Positions 34,781 to 42,131 of a DNA stretch of 64,000 bases are shown in pieces. A program made the position numbers and the translations under genes. The notes under the pieces were generated by a model. That model saw nothing but the letters and a program-made list of their open reading frames with translations, did no database searches and was not told the origin of the DNA. Within the stretch, counting starts at the first letter, position 1. Every line of letters starts with the position of its first letter. The stretch comes from Dyadobacter arcticus (GTDB lineage Bacteria > Bacteroidota > Bacteroidia > Cytophagales > Spirosomataceae), in the NCBI RefSeq assembly GCF_011762185.1, contig NZ_JAASQJ010000001.1, positions 1,178,001 to 1,242,000 of the forward strand, written 5' to 3'.

Positions 34781-34814
34781 TTAGGAGCAGATCAACATTT
34801 TTTTGAAGATATAT

Positions 34815-35576
34815 ATGCAGATCGAGGAAGAATTCAGACGCTTTAAACAGGTGAGAGAGGAGTTAAACTTAACGCAGTCGGGATTTGCCGATGAGCTTGG
34901 TATTGGCGCTACAACTGCGGATATCGAGCGTGGGCGGACGCGGATTCCCGGGCAGGTTGTCAAAGAGCTTTTGAAGAAATTTCATATCAATCCGCTGTGG
35001 CTTTTTGGCGAAAGCTCGCAAAAATACCTTCATTCGGATAAGGTTTCAATCAGTCCGAAAGTTGTCACCGTCGACAATTCCGGCAAAGAGAATATTGTGC
35101 TGGTCAATGCGAAAGCCGCCGCAGGCTATCCCAATAATATCGGCGATTCGCAATGGTTTGAAAAGTTACCGGCATTCAGCATTCCTTTACCCGAGTATCG
35201 CAATGCGTCATTCAGGGGATTTCAGGTGGATGGTGACAGTATGTCGCCTGCGCTTCACTCAGGCGAGTGGATTGTGGGCAAAGCGGTAGAGGATTGGGAA
35301 AATCTCAGCAATAAACGAATGTATGTGATTGTAACTGTGGATAGTATTCTTGTCAAGAAGGTGCAAAGTGAGAACCAATCCAATTATATTAACTTAATCT
35401 CCCTCAATCCGGAATATGCACCCATCAGGATAGACCGAAATGAAGTTCGGGAAGTATGGTTGGTGAATAGCAAGTTAACCTTTGATCTCGAAGCAGATAC
35501 ACAACAAGTTAGCTTGCTAAGTTTGCATCAGGAAATGAAGGAAATGAAGGAGGAGATGAAGAAGTTGGTGAGATAA
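34815..35576 (+). CDS. LexA/CI-like self-cleaving repressor (XRE HTH plus S24 peptidase)
   Basis: This is probably the damage-sensing repressor of the adjacent polymerase genes. The 254-residue product has an XRE helix-turn-helix (about 6-62; LTQSGFADELGIGATTADIERGR) and an S24 LexA-type protease domain (about 93-225). The Ala-Gly cleavage site is AAAG at 101-104 (A103-G104), the catalytic Ser is Ser142 in GDSMSPAL and the general-base Lys is Lys181 or Lys182 in ILVKKV. A charged coiled-coil tail (EMKEMKEEMKKLV) ends the protein, unusual for LexA. A TTG four codons upstream is possible, but the ATG at 34815 is preferred. The Fic gene follows at 33 bp on the same strand. Confidence 0.9.
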   Translation: MQIEEEFRRFKQVREELNLTQSGFADELGIGATTADIERGRTRIPGQVVKELLKKFHINPLWLFGESSQKYLHSDKVSISPKVVTVDNSGKENIVLVNAKAAAGYPNNIGDSQWFEKLPAFSIPLPEYRNASFRGFQVDGDSMSPALHSGEWIVGKAVEDWENLSNKRMYVIVTVDSILVKKVQSENQSNYINLISLNPEYAPIRIDRNEVREVWLVNSKLTFDLEADTQQVSLLSLHQEMKEMKEEMKKLVR

Positions 35577-35609
35577 TGTTAATTGATTTTTGGAAAACCA
35601 ATTTTAAGT

Positions 35610-36395
35610 ATGAGGAAGCAACTCGAATTGTTAACAGATCGGTATCTTGAAGACTACCGCAAACTGATCAATGCTGCGCTAATTTTACCTTCGTTAAATT
35701 TACAAAAGGAATTCACTGCAAAGGATTTTGAATATTACCTGCAGGCCTCTTCTGTTTACTCTTCAAACATTGAAGGAAATACGATAGATTTTGACACCTG
35801 GCTCAAAAACAAAGCATTTAAAATAAAAAGCAAACCAAAGGAAACAGCTGAAATCGAGGACCTCCTTGAAGCTTACAACTATGCAACCGTGAATTCGCTT
35901 ACACAAAAATCCTTTTTACAAACACATCAAATATTAAGCAAAACAATTTTAGCATTAAAGTCTCAAAGGGGAAAGTACAGAAAACAGCCGGTTGGGATTT
36001 ACAGCGACGGTAAGCTTGAATACCTGGCGGTAGAACCAGAGTTTGTCCAGAGAGAAATGGATAAACTATTTCGCGATATTTCTTTACTGCTTGAAACAGA
36101 TATGGACATGTCCGAAATTCTATACTATGCCTCCATGATTCATTTATTATTCGAGAAGATACACCCCTTCATGGACGGAAACGGGAGGGCAGGCAGGTTA
36201 TTGGAGAAATGGTTTTTAGTAGAAAAAATTGGTAAAAATGCCTGGAATTTTGAAACAGAGAAGTATTATGCACAACATAGAACCGAGTATTACCAATCAA
36301 TACATATCGGATTCAATTACTATGCTTTGAAAATGGATAGATTTTTGCCTTTCTCTAAAATGTTGATCAGCGCTTTGGGTATTAGTCCGGCCTAA
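35610..36395 (+). CDS. Fic-domain protein (putative AMP transferase), self-inhibited class
   Basis: Fic proteins transfer AMP or a related group from a nucleotide to a protein hydroxyl. The 261-residue product has the complete active-site loop HPFMDGNGRAGR (185-196; His185, Asp189, Asn191, Arg196) and an N-terminal inhibitory helix with SSNIEG (Ser51-Gly56), matching (S/T)xxxE(G/N). This places it in the class whose inhibitory helix lies before the Fic core. The flap region IYSDGKLEYLAVEP precedes the core. The ATG at 35610 is chosen over a TTG at 35583. It lies 33 bp after the repressor gene and may be part of the same regulon. It overlaps the convergent ABC exporter gene by 4 bp. Confidence 0.92.
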   Translation: MRKQLELLTDRYLEDYRKLINAALILPSLNLQKEFTAKDFEYYLQASSVYSSNIEGNTIDFDTWLKNKAFKIKSKPKETAEIEDLLEAYNYATVNSLTQKSFLQTHQILSKTILALKSQRGKYRKQPVGIYSDGKLEYLAVEPEFVQREMDKLFRDISLLLETDMDMSEILYYASMIHLLFEKIHPFMDGNGRAGRLLEKWFLVEKIGKNAWNFETEKYYAQHRTEYYQSIHIGFNYYALKMDRFLPFSKMLISALGISPA

Positions 36396-38173
36396 GCCTC
36401 CTCCGCGACCAATTGCTTCTCATACAATTCCTTATACGCTCCATTTTTTGCCATCAACTCGCTGTGGGTTCCTTGTTCAATGATTTTACCTTCGTCCAGG
36501 ACTACGATCCGGTCGGCTAGCTTGGCTGATGAAACGCGGTGGGAGATGATCACAGACGTCCGGTGGTCCATGATGCGCTTCATGTTGTTCAAAATGATGT
36601 TTTCAGTATTGGTATCGACAGCGGATAGGCAATCATCTAAAACAAGAATTTTAGGGTCACGGGCAATAGCCCGCGCAATTGACAGCCTCTGTTTTTGTCC
36701 GCCTGAAAGTGTAATACCTCGTTCACCCAGCATCGTTTCGTAACCGTTGGGGAAATCAATGATATTATTGTAGAGATCAGCATCTTTGACCGCTTGCTCT
36801 ATTTTTTCAAATGGCATATCCAGTGTTCCAAAGCGGACATTGCTTTCAATGGTATCTGAAAATAAGAACACATCCTGAGGTACATACCCAATCTGACGAC
36901 GATAACCATGCACGTCGTAATCCTTCAAAGGAATGTTATCGATTAGGATTTGTCCGCCTGTGGGATCATAAAGTCGGCACATTAAATGCGCCAGTGTGCT
37001 TTTTCCAGAGCCAGTCGTTCCCAGGATTGCAACCGTTTCACCGGCTTCAATTTCAAGATCAAAATTTTCCAATGCTATTATGCCTGAATCGGGATAAACA
37101 AAATCTACGTTTTTAAATGTGATCTTGCCTTCCAGCGATTTTTCCAGATTTTTTTCGGACACCAGCGTTGTCTTTTCGTTCAAAAATTCATTGATCCGGG
37201 TTTGTGAAGATGCTGCGCGCTGGATCTGGCTGGTGGTCCAGCCGAGCGCCATAACCGGCCAGGTCAGCATATTGACATAAAGGATAAATTCGGTTATGTT
37301 CCCGGGAGTCAGGTTCCCATTAATAATTTCCTGGCCTCCAACATATATGATTAATATGTTACTAAGGCCAATCAGTAAAAGAATGACCGGGTAGAAGAAT
37401 GCATCTACTTTGGTAAGCCCCAGTGATTTTACTTTAAATGTTTCAGCCTCTTTCTCGAAGTTAGAAAATGAATGTTTTTCCTGAACAAAGGACTTAATAA
37501 CCCGAATCCCTGAAAAAGCCTCCTGTACATAGGTGGAAAGTCCGGACAACTGTTTCTGGATTTCCTGCGACCTTTTCATAATCATGCTATTCACCACATA
37601 CACGCTGATCGAAAGGACTGGCAGCGGAAGCAAAACATAGAAAGTAAGTTTGGTGCTGACTGACGCCATGTAGGAGATGACCAGAAAAAACAGCACGATT
37701 AAGTTGATTCCGTACATCAATGCCGGGCCCACATAAATGCGGACATTACTTACATCCTCTGAAATACGGGCCATCATATCACCTGTGCTGTGCCTTCTGA
37801 AAAAGCTCGCAGGAAGTGTCTGGTAATGTTGGTAAATATCGTTTTTGAGAGCAAATTCAATGTGCCTCGACATAACAATAATTGTCTGGCGCACCAGGAA
37901 GAGAAAAATCCCTTTTAGCAAAGCCATTAACAGGATTAGTAACCCGAAAAGCAAAATGCTGAACGCAAAAATGTCATACATTTCGCTTTGCAGCGAGGAG
38001 CCGTTGAACAGGTAATAAATGTCCAAAGTCTCAATAACCAGGTCGAGTGCATAGCGAACGAGCTGGGCCGGAATAATGCCAAAAAGGTTGGAGATAATGG
38101 TAAAAATGGTGCCTAGAATGAGATACCACTTGTATTTCCATAAGTACTTGTTGAGGTACTTTAATGCTTTCAC
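36392..38173 (-). CDS. ABC exporter half-transporter (MsbA/MdlB-like)
   Basis: The 593-residue protein fuses a six-helix exporter membrane domain (about 15-310) to an ATPase domain (about 340-585). Walker A is GTTGSGKST, the signature is LSGGQKQRLSIARA, Walker B is ILVLDDCLSAVDT and the H-loop is IISHR. Walker B has Asp where the catalytic Glu normally stands, typical of the degenerate site of heterodimeric exporters such as YheI/BmrC-type subunits, so it may pair with a second half encoded elsewhere. The start is GTG at 38173; no ATG lies near the conserved N-terminus. It is convergent with the Fic gene (4-bp overlap). The substrate is unknown. Confidence 0.9.
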   Translation of the reverse strand: MKALKYLNKYLWKYKWYLILGTIFTIISNLFGIIPAQLVRYALDLVIETLDIYYLFNGSSLQSEMYDIFAFSILLFGLLILLMALLKGIFLFLVRQTIIVMSRHIEFALKNDIYQHYQTLPASFFRRHSTGDMMARISEDVSNVRIYVGPALMYGINLIVLFFLVISYMASVSTKLTFYVLLPLPVLSISVYVVNSMIMKRSQEIQKQLSGLSTYVQEAFSGIRVIKSFVQEKHSFSNFEKEAETFKVKSLGLTKVDAFFYPVILLLIGLSNILIIYVGGQEIINGNLTPGNITEFILYVNMLTWPVMALGWTTSQIQRAASSQTRINEFLNEKTTLVSEKNLEKSLEGKITFKNVDFVYPDSGIIALENFDLEIEAGETVAILGTTGSGKSTLAHLMCRLYDPTGGQILIDNIPLKDYDVHGYRRQIGYVPQDVFLFSDTIESNVRFGTLDMPFEKIEQAVKDADLYNNIIDFPNGYETMLGERGITLSGGQKQRLSIARAIARDPKILVLDDCLSAVDTNTENIILNNMKRIMDHRTSVIISHRVSSAKLADRIVVLDEGKIIEQGTHSELMAKNGAYKELYEKQLVAEEA

Positions 38174-38402
38174 CAGTTGAGACTTTAGATCAGGGGAATT
38201 GGAGACTTTATAGGCAACATCCTATTTCTTCAAAACGTTGCAAAATGAAAAGCAGGCATTCCATTTTTCCTAGTCTGAACAAAATAGTCTAATTTTGCGC
38301 TCAATTTAAACATATGCAGGGGAGTAACAAACAAACGACCCTGCCCAATACTGACTCGTTCTTTGATTTACTGTACCTTTTATCAATTTAGTGTTCCGGC
38401 TT

Positions 38403-39569
38403 ATGCTGAATAGAAGATTATTACGAACAAAAGCGGTTCAGGCGCTTTACGCACGACAATTGACAACAGATGCCAACCGGCTACTGGCGCTTGACAACAT
38501 TGACGAAGCCTTTGCGCCGGATCTGAATTCCATGGAGCCCCAAAACCGCCAGGAGTTGTCAGGCATGAAAAAGCTGGCAAGTCTGACTTTGGATGAACTG
38601 ATCAAAAATGGCAAACCAAAGGAAGATAATGATCTGCCTGAAAAGGTGATCAGGGTTGCAAGAAGTGCTTTTGAAGCATATAGCAGACATACAATCTCCG
38701 ACGGAGAGAAAATGGTTCGGAGAGTTTTAAATGAAACGGAATCCATTTATACCGATTTTATAAGGGTTTTGTCAATGCTGATCGAGCTATCGCATCAAGC
38801 TAAACTTGACAGGGAAAGGAAGTATGACGATCCTGAGGCACCTTTTCCGAAAGACTCAGGTCTTGATAGCAATCAGGTGATTAAGGTTTTGATTGAAGAC
38901 AAATCCCTTGAAGAAGAAATTATTAGAAACGGTGTCAGTTGGGGCAATGAAATGAACTTGCTCCGTAAAGTCTACCGCGAGGCGCTCAGGAAAGACAGTG
39001 AATATGAAGCGTACTGTAAAAAATCTTCCCATACTTCAGAGGAAGACCAGGCAATTATCCAACACATTTTAAGGCAGATTCTTTTAAAGCACGAGGTACC
39101 GCTGGAATATTTTGAACAGCGGGATCTCTACTGGGTAGACCATAGTGAACTGATCCGCAGTCTTGCAATCAAAACTTTGAAATCTGCCGATAATAGCCAT
39201 ACTTTTCAGTTGGCCCCGCTCACAAAAGATTGGGAAGAAGATCGGTTTTTTGTGGAAGAGCTTTGCAGGATTGTGGTAGCAGAAGGGGATCAGTATGATA
39301 TTTATCTTGATGATCAATTGAAAAATTGGGAGCTGGAAAGGATCGCTTTGGTTGACTTGATCATCCTTAAAACTGCACTTGCCGAATTGATTCATTTCCC
39401 AGGAATACCAGTGAAAGTTACAATCAATGAGTTTATTGAGATTGCGAAAAGGTACAGTACACCAAAAAGTGGTAAGTTTGTAAATGGCGTTCTGGACGTT
39501 CTTTCTGTTAGACTTGCAAAAGAAGGTGTGATAAGAAAAAGCGGCCGAGGATTAATTGACAATAAGTAA
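38403..39569 (+). CDS. nusB: Transcription antitermination protein NusB, large Bacteroidota form
   Basis: NusB binds boxA RNA with NusE/S10 and supports rRNA antitermination. The 388-residue product is far longer than the usual roughly 140. A NusB fold core with RRLLRTKAVQALYARQ at the N-terminus and ERIALVDLIILKTALAELIHFPGIPVKVTINEFIEIAKRYSTPKSGKFVNGVLD at the C-terminus flanks a long inserted helical region, as is common in this phylum. The ATG at 38403 is preferred to a GTG at 38391. A -7-like TAATTTTG (38290-38297) lies about 105 bp upstream without a clear -33. It starts a rightward run of small genes through coaE. Confidence 0.92.
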   Translation: MLNRRLLRTKAVQALYARQLTTDANRLLALDNIDEAFAPDLNSMEPQNRQELSGMKKLASLTLDELIKNGKPKEDNDLPEKVIRVARSAFEAYSRHTISDGEKMVRRVLNETESIYTDFIRVLSMLIELSHQAKLDRERKYDDPEAPFPKDSGLDSNQVIKVLIEDKSLEEEIIRNGVSWGNEMNLLRKVYREALRKDSEYEAYCKKSSHTSEEDQAIIQHILRQILLKHEVPLEYFEQRDLYWVDHSELIRSLAIKTLKSADNSHTFQLAPLTKDWEEDRFFVEELCRIVVAEGDQYDIYLDDQLKNWELERIALVDLIILKTALAELIHFPGIPVKVTINEFIEIAKRYSTPKSGKFVNGVLDVLSVRLAKEGVIRKSGRGLIDNK

Positions 39570-39673
39570 TAATTCCAGGATTTGCGGGTTTAAGATCATG
39601 GAATAATTTTTGAAAGCAACTCAAAAACCGATTTGCTGAAAGCCATTGCAAGAGCTAAAACCTTTTAGAAACC

Positions 39674-39976
39674 ATGAGTAAAACCAGTAATAGTTTAATT
39701 GCATTTCTGACCGGCTGTGTCACGGGTGCTGCATTAGGAATTCTTTATGCACCAAACAAAGGAGAAGTGCTTCGGACACAGCTCACATACAGATTGTCCA
39801 AATACCGCGAAAAATTGCAGGAAGTAGTTCAGGATCTTGTAGATAAGAAAGATCAGCCGGACAATTTTTCAAGAACTGAAAGCGAAAGGGTCGTCACTGA
39901 TGCCCGCGAGAAAGCTGAAAAACTACTTGAAGATGTCGATCGTTTGATGGCACAAATCAAAGGTCAGGCTAGTTGA
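39674..39976 (+). CDS. YtxH-like small membrane-anchored protein
   Basis: The 100-residue protein has one N-terminal span with a glycine-rich YtxH signature (LIAFLTGCVTGAALGILYAPNKGEVLRTQL), followed by a charged, probably coiled-coil cytoplasmic part (KYREKLQEVVQDLVDKKD, AREKAEKLLEDVDRLMAQIK). The family is widespread and linked to stress in some bacteria, but its role is undefined. It lies 104 bp after nusB and 9 bp before the DUF1573 gene, in an order seen repeatedly in Bacteroidota. Confidence 0.87.
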   Translation: MSKTSNSLIAFLTGCVTGAALGILYAPNKGEVLRTQLTYRLSKYREKLQEVVQDLVDKKDQPDNFSRTESERVVTDAREKAEKLLEDVDRLMAQIKGQAS

Positions 39977-39985
39977 TATAGTTAT

Positions 39986-40426
39986 ATGAGAAAAAAATCC
40001 ATCTTCATCCTTTTTGGAGTCGCTCTTATAATTTTGGGCTGCTCGAAAGTTGAAAAGAAAGATGACGCGAAACAGGCAGATGCAAAAATGCCTGTTTTTG
40101 CTTTGATCGACAGTTCATCTTATGATTTTGGTTCAATTCAGGAGGGAGCAGTCGTGGAACATGATTTCAGATTTCGCAATGATGGGGAATATCCGTTAAT
40201 TCTTAACAACATTACATCATCTTGCGGCTGTACGACGCCCGAATGGCCTAAGGAGCCAATTGGTCCCAAAGAGACATCCAGCATTAAAGTTCGTTTCGAC
40301 AGCAAAAATAAATCAGGACCGCAGGTCAAGACCATCACAGTTTACGCTAATACCGAACCGGCTTATTCTGAATTGAGGCTCAGGGGAATCGTGAATGCTG
40401 TTCCAAAGCCGGAAATGAAAAACTAG
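39986..40426 (+). CDS. DUF1573 lipoprotein
   Basis: The 146-residue product has a lipoprotein signal peptide (lipobox LGC, Cys19 in LIILGCSK) and one DUF1573 domain. Its immunoglobulin-like hallmark is visible: YDFGSIQEGAVVEHDFRFRNDGEYPLILNNITSSCGCTTPEWPKEPIGPKETSSIKVRFDSKNKSG. The two Cys in SCGCT are conserved in the family. The function is unknown; the fold suggests a structural or adhesive role in the envelope. It lies in the nusB-yajC-coaE run, 9 bp after the YtxH-like gene. Confidence 0.9.
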   Translation: MRKKSIFILFGVALIILGCSKVEKKDDAKQADAKMPVFALIDSSSYDFGSIQEGAVVEHDFRFRNDGEYPLILNNITSSCGCTTPEWPKEPIGPKETSSIKVRFDSKNKSGPQVKTITVYANTEPAYSELRLRGIVNAVPKPEMKN

Positions 40427-40461
40427 CCTTTCTTCCAAATTTTACTAATCCATCTATTACA

Positions 40462-40761
40462 ATGAATTTTTCTATTTTAGCACAGGCAGCCGGCAGCTCA
40501 CAGGCGATGATCTATCAGGTGATCATGTGGGTTGGCATCATAGGCGTGTTTTACTTTTTCATGATCCGTCCGCAGCAAAAAAAACAGAAGGAGCAAAAGA
40601 CGCTGCTTACTAATTTGAAAAAAGGAGACCAGGTTGTTACCATTGGAGGGATCCACGCTAGAATTTACACCGTTGAAGAAACCACTATCACGCTGGAATT
40701 AGATAAAGGTGTCAAGTTAACAGTAGACAAATCTGCTGTCTCACGTACGGTCACCGCTTAA
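40462..40761 (+). CDS. yajC: Sec translocon accessory subunit YajC
   Basis: YajC associates with SecDF-SecYEG in the inner membrane. The 99-residue product has one N-terminal span (VIMWVGIIGVFYFFMIRPQQKKQKEQK, the classic FFMIRPQQKK motif) and a small cytoplasmic domain GDQVVTIGGIHARIYTVEETTITLELDKGVKLTVDKSAV. It lies 35 bp after DUF1573 and 18 bp before the YbbR-like gene. Confidence 0.96.
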   Translation: MNFSILAQAAGSSQAMIYQVIMWVGIIGVFYFFMIRPQQKKQKEQKTLLTNLKKGDQVVTIGGIHARIYTVEETTITLELDKGVKLTVDKSAVSRTVTA

Positions 40762-40779
40762 ATCTATTTCAATTTTGTC

Positions 40780-41472
40780 GTGAATTACGTTCCACCAAAC
40801 CAAAACAAAATCAAAACTTTTCTCGGATGCTTTTTGGCGGCTTCTTTTTTTTGGTTGATGAATGTGCTGAACAAGGACAATTATTCGCTCAAATTGAATT
40901 ATCCGTTGTCGGTTGAATACGATCAGTCAGCCTTCGTTCCTATGCAGCCGCTGCCTAAAAGGATTTCGGTGAATGTTACTGGAGATGGATGGAGCCTGTT
41001 GCAAAAGTCATGGCTGAATTTTAATGCAAATCCAGTAGTTTATAGGGTTCAGAATCCAAATCAGGCCAGCATTATCAACTCCACTACATTGACAGACCAG
41101 ATTACGGAGCTTTTCCCCAATATGCGTGTCAATTACGTAGTCGCTGACACGTTCGAATTAAGTTTTGAGCCCAAAATCAGGAAAATCATACCTATCCGGG
41201 TAGATAGCGTCGGGATTAATATGAAGGAGGGATACGTTATTTCCAGTTTCATTAATGTATCCCCCTCTCTTATTTCGGTCGATGGGCCCGTATCGTTGGT
41301 AAAGCTGTATCCGGATATCATTGTCGTGTCGATAGCTACTCCCAAAATCCAGAATAATTACGACGAAAGCCTACCGATCCCGCTTCCCGTTTCTCCATTG
41401 GTAGAGGTTAGTCACAGAGACGTTTTTATTAGTTTTGAAGTTGCCCAGTACCTGATTATACCTCCATTGTAA
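40780..41472 (+). CDS. YbbR-like domain protein
   Basis: The 230-residue protein starts at a GTG at 40780; no nearby ATG fits. It has an N-terminal membrane anchor (about 10-27, FLGCFLAASFFWLMNVLN) and two or three YbbR-like beta repeats: YPLSVEYDQSAFVPMQPLPKRISVNVTGDGW and PIRVDSVGINMKEGYVISSFINVSPSLISVDGP. YbbR (CdaR) proteins regulate the cyclic-di-AMP synthase in Firmicutes, but no cdaA is adjacent and the role here is open. It lies between yajC and coaE, in the conserved run. Confidence 0.85.
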   Translation: MNYVPPNQNKIKTFLGCFLAASFFWLMNVLNKDNYSLKLNYPLSVEYDQSAFVPMQPLPKRISVNVTGDGWSLLQKSWLNFNANPVVYRVQNPNQASIINSTTLTDQITELFPNMRVNYVVADTFELSFEPKIRKIIPIRVDSVGINMKEGYVISSFINVSPSLISVDGPVSLVKLYPDIIVVSIATPKIQNNYDESLPIPLPVSPLVEVSHRDVFISFEVAQYLIIPPL

Positions 41473-41507
41473 ATTTATTTAATCAATATTATCCCTCTCC
41501 CGATCTC

Positions 41508-42131
41508 ATGTCACGACCTCTGCAAATAGGTGTTACCGGTGGGATTGGGTCCGGAAAAAGTGTGGTTTGTCAGCTATTTTCATGTTTGGATATTCCTGTA
41601 TACAATGCCGACAGGCGAGCAAAATGGCTTACTAATCATGATCCTGAAATTAAAGAACGGGTTTTGACATTACTGGGCACTCGGGCTTATAATGAACAAG
41701 GTTTTTATGACACGTCTTTTGTCGCATCTGTGGTTTTCAAAAATGAGGAATTACTCAAACAGCTGAATGCGATTATTCATCCGGTTGTTCTCCGCGATAC
41801 AGAAAATTGGGTTATACAAAACTCGGCCTCGCCCTATGTAATTAAAGAAGCTGCTATTATGAAGGCCGCGGGTGAAGGCAATGCGTTGGACTATGTGATC
41901 GTGGTCGAAGCTCCGTTTGATCTCCGTATAGAAAGGATTTTAGAAAGGGATAAGCGCAGTGAGGAGGAAGTTAAGTCGATCATTCAGAGGCAGGTATCGG
42001 ATGAATCCCGACGACGGATTGGAGATTTTATTGTAGCAAATAATGAAGTTTCCGAATTGATACCACAGGTCTTGGAGCTACACCAATTGTTCCTGCGAAA
42101 GATTTTAGAAAAATTAGAAGTCAACATCTAA
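41508..42131 (+). CDS. coaE: Dephospho-CoA kinase
   Basis: CoaE catalyses the last step of coenzyme A synthesis, phosphorylating the 3'-hydroxyl of dephospho-CoA. The 207-residue product has the P-loop GVTGGIGSGKS (about 8-18), the DxD-type segment YNADRRAKWL, IIHPVV and the lid RILERDKRSEEEV. Length is normal. It ends the rightward run and its last 18 bp overlap the 3' end of convergent dnaX. Confidence 0.96.
   Translation: MSRPLQIGVTGGIGSGKSVVCQLFSCLDIPVYNADRRAKWLTNHDPEIKERVLTLLGTRAYNEQGFYDTSFVASVVFKNEELLKQLNAIIHPVVLRDTENWVIQNSASPYVIKEAAIMKAAGEGNALDYVIVVEAPFDLRIERILERDKRSEEEVKSIIQRQVSDESRRRIGDFIVANNEVSELIPQVLELHQLFLRKILEKLEVNI

Noticed and set aside
35533..35570. ATGAAGGA-type short tandem repeat
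   Set aside because: It encodes the Met-Glu-Lys coiled-coil tail of the repressor and has no independent repeat structure.
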